A stretch of 64,000 nt of DNA, from assembly GCF_001654495.1 (NCBI RefSeq), contig NZ_CP015849.1:5183501-5247500 (forward strand), given 5' to 3'. Source of the DNA: Streptomyces sp. SAT1. GTDB taxonomy: Bacteria; Actinomycetota; Actinomycetes; Streptomycetales; Streptomycetaceae. Positions 62,210-64,000 of the stretch are shown here, one piece after another. The stretch's first letter is position 1. The number at the start of each line of letters is the position of its first letter. The notes beneath the pieces are model-generated. The model made no database searches, was not told the DNA's origin, and was given only the letters and a program-made list of their open reading frames with translations. The position numbers and the translations under genes were made by a program.

Positions 62210-62262
62210 ACCGTCCACCGGAGCGGACCGTACGGTCCCCACGGTCCTGCACGGGGGTCCCG

Positions 62263-63123
62263 ATGCCCGAGTTGCCCGAGGTCGAGGTCGTCCGCCGCGG
62301 ACTGGAGCGCTGGGTCGCCCACCGCACCGCGGCCGACGTCGAGGTGCTGCACCCGCGCGCCGTACGCCGCCATCTCGCGGGCGCCGACGACTTCGCGCAC
62401 CGGCTCAGGGGCCACCACATCGCCGTGCCCCGCCGGCGCGGCAAGTACCTGTGGCTGCCGCTGGAGGAGACCAACCAGTCCGTCCTGGCCCACCTCGGCA
62501 TGAGCGGCCAACTGCTCGTACAGCCGCAGGAGGCGCCCGACGAGAAGCACCTGCGCGTCCGGGTCCGGTTCGCCGACTCCCTCGGCACCGAACTGCGCTT
62601 CGTGGACCAGCGCACCTTCGGCGGCCTCTCGCTGCACGACAACACGAGCGACGGACTGCCCGACGTCATCGCGCACATCGCCCGCGACCCCCTCGACCCG
62701 CTGTTCGACGACGAGGCGTTCCACCAGGCGCTGCGCCGCAAGCGCACCACCATCAAGCGCGCCCTGCTCGACCAGTCGCTGATCAGCGGAGTCGGCAACA
62801 TCTACGCCGACGAGGCGCTCTGGCGGGCGCGCGTCCACTACGAGCGCCCCACCGCCGCCTTCACCCGCCCCCGCACAGCGGAACTCCTCACCCACATCCG
62901 GGACGTGATGAACGCGGCCCTCTCCGTCGGCGGCACCAGCTTCGACAGCCTGTACGTCAACGTCAACGGCGAGTCCGGCTACTTCGACCGCTCCCTGGAC
63001 GCCTACGGGCGCGAGGGCCTGCCCTGCCGGCGCTGCGCCACCCCGATGCGCCGGCGCCCCTGGATGAACCGCTCCAGCTACTACTGCCCCAAGTGCCAGC
63101 CCGTGCCCCGGAGCCGGGCCTGA
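62263..63123 (+). CDS. mutM: Formamidopyrimidine-DNA glycosylase
   Basis: A 286-residue base-excision glycosylase/AP lyase for 8-oxoguanine and Fapy lesions. The N-terminal PELPEVEVVRRGL carries catalytic Pro2 and Glu3. LAHLGMSGQLLV, the helix-two-turn-helix LLDQSLISGVGNIYADEALW with the conserved Asn, and a C-terminal zinc finger (CRRCATPM ... YYCPKCQ) complete the enzyme. It begins after the rnc terminator, so it probably has its own promoter. GGGGG lies a few bases upstream of the ATG. Confidence 0.97.
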   Translation: MPELPEVEVVRRGLERWVAHRTAADVEVLHPRAVRRHLAGADDFAHRLRGHHIAVPRRRGKYLWLPLEETNQSVLAHLGMSGQLLVQPQEAPDEKHLRVRVRFADSLGTELRFVDQRTFGGLSLHDNTSDGLPDVIAHIARDPLDPLFDDEAFHQALRRKRTTIKRALLDQSLISGVGNIYADEALWRARVHYERPTAAFTRPRTAELLTHIRDVMNAALSVGGTSFDSLYVNVNGESGYFDRSLDAYGREGLPCRRCATPMRRRPWMNRSSYYCPKCQPVPRSRA

Positions 63124-63144
63124 GCCGCACCTGATCCCGGCCGG

Positions 63145-63540
63145 TCAGGCGCCGCGGGAGTCGTAGGCGGCGCGCGCCGCGAGCACCTCGTCCATCCGGT
63201 CCTCCACACAGTGGATGAGGGCGAGCAGCCGCCCCGCGACCTCCCGGCCGAGCGGGGTCAGCTCGTAGTCCACGCGCGGCGGGCTCGTCGGCTGCGCCTC
63301 CCGGTGCACCAGCCCGTCCCGCTCCAGCGCGTGCAGCGTCTGCGACAGCATCTTCTCGCTCACACCGTCCACCCGGCGGCGCAACTCGTTGAACCGCAGC
63401 GACCCCTCGGACAGCGCCCCCACGGTGAGCGCCCCCCACCGCCCCGTCACATGCTCCAGCGTGCCGCGCGAGGGGCACGCCTTGGCGAACACGTCGTACG
63501 GCAGGTCCTGCTCCGCGGTGCGCTCCTGCGTGATGCCCAT
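63145..63540 (-). CDS. HxlR-family transcriptional regulator
   Basis: A 131-residue winged-helix regulator. The pattern ACPSRGTLEHVTGRWGALTVGAL, LRFNELRRRVDGVSEKMLSQTLHALERDGLVHRE and VDYELTPLGREVAGRL is typical of HxlR (MarR-related), with the conserved Cys near residue 22 that can be redox-active in relatives. The ATG at 63540 is preferred over an upstream frame that adds 17 atypical residues. HxlR proteins usually repress a divergent oxidoreductase; here the upstream side holds only a damaged frame, so its normal target may be lost or distant. It is convergent with mutM. Confidence 0.93.
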   Translation of the reverse strand: MGITQERTAEQDLPYDVFAKACPSRGTLEHVTGRWGALTVGALSEGSLRFNELRRRVDGVSEKMLSQTLHALERDGLVHREAQPTSPPRVDYELTPLGREVAGRLLALIHCVEDRMDEVLAARAAYDSRGA

Positions 63541-63595
63541 GACACGAGCGTACGCGACCGGCCCGCGCGGCCACGGCCCGCGGACCACCACGGAT

Positions 63596-63858
63596 CACGG
63601 ACCGAGCGGACTCCGGTCGAACCAGCCCCGGGAGACGCTGTGGAGGATCGGGGGTTCCTCGCAGGTCTGGGCCACCCGGATCCGCCCGGCGAGGGCGTCC
63701 GGCCCGGTCGTGCTCCCCGGACAGCCCGGGGACGTCGTCGCGGAGCATGTACGTCGTCGAAGAGCCGTCGAGCAGCGTCAGACCGCGCTCCGGTGTCGCG
63801 GCCGGCACGACGAACACCCCGAGCACCGTCGCCAGACCGGGCTCTCGCTCCGCCACCG
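63596..63858 (-). pseudogene. Possible frameshifted remnant upstream of the HxlR gene
   Basis: On the minus strand one frame reads VAEREPGLATVLGVFVVPAA and continues through TLLDGSSTTYMLRDDVPGLSG. A second frame, shifted by one base and entered near 63715-63730, reads GPDALAGRIRVAQTCEEPPI, then HSVSRGWFDRSPLGP, and ends in TGA (63596-63598). Both halves look protein-like and the first loses that character at the point where the second begins. This suggests one gene broken by a single-base indel, or a sequencing error. I do not recognise the family. Confidence 0.3.
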
Positions 63859-63943
63859 CCGCGCCGCCCCGCTTCTCCGCCGACGGAGCCCCCGCCCTTC
63901 CAACACGGACGGCCCCGGCCGCCCCTCGCGCGCGGGGTACCGC

Positions 63944-64000
63944 TCAGTAGCCGAAGTCCTGCGTCCACCAAGGGCCGCCCGCGCCGAAGTGCGCGCCGAC
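63944..64000 (-). CDS. C-terminus of a CAP/SCP-domain protein (partial, cut by the window end)
   Basis: Only the last 18 codons are visible: VGAHFGAGGPWWTQDFGY then TGA (63946-63944). This closely matches the end of the CAP domain in the sigma-factor fusion at 11212 (GVHDGPGGPWWTQDFG). GPWWTQDFG is the last strand of the actinobacterial CAP fold, so this is very probably a secreted or membrane-anchored CAP protein. Its N-terminal part lies outside the window. Confidence 0.7.
   Translation of the reverse strand, partial: VGAHFGAGGPWWTQDFGY

Overview
The window is high-GC chromosomal DNA from a Streptomyces. The evidence is strong third-position G/C bias, GTG starts, two conservons, an HU protein with a long lysine-rich tail (HupS type), an acyl-CoA carboxylase with a small epsilon subunit, a WhiJ-like regulator trio, and a gene order that I recall as matching the core SCO5525-SCO5574 region of S. 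coelicolor (from memory, not searched). One transporter gene carries a rare TTA codon, the hallmark of bldA control.

Left part (1-20 kb): a TetR regulator with an upstream palindrome and an MHS-family organic-acid permease; a citramalate-synthase-like gene behind a possible attenuator; a GPP34 protein; a secreted GH3 glycosidase; a glycine-rich membrane protein; a WhiJ-like trio (DUF397, XRE regulator, ATPase); an unusual single gene fusing an ECF sigma factor, a zinc-binding anti-sigma-like region, a membrane helix and an extracellular CAP domain; a repeat protein; YceI and a Tat-exported PL8 lyase sharing a promoter region with two palindromes; and the carboxylase pair accB-accE.

Middle (20-35.7 kb): two tandem conservons (cvnABCD) on the minus strand, with nearly identical B and D genes and diverged sensor kinases. 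A small repeat-containing protein follows, then an FAH-family enzyme overlapping gltX, a HAD phosphatase and five tRNA genes (Gln-Glu-Glu-Gln-Glu). GluRS thus sits beside the tRNAs it probably charges.

Right part (35.7-64 kb): a MerR/DUF4188 pair around palindromes; ndgR divergent from leuCD; hupS; cofC (F420 synthesis) divergent from plsC-gpsA-ddl; a lipoprotein; a stand-alone Lrp ligand domain; thiL-thiD. A monooxygenase plus AfsR/SARP-type regulator looks inserted between thiD and rpmB. The housekeeping run rpmB, fakA-like, recG, rsmD, coaD, a DivIVA-like coiled-coil protein, DUF177-rpmF-rnc and mutM follows. The window ends with an HxlR regulator, a probably broken reading frame and the C-terminus of a second CAP protein.

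Most operons are bounded by strong GC-rich hairpins, listed individually. Names rest on recognised motifs and remembered synteny; no database search was possible.
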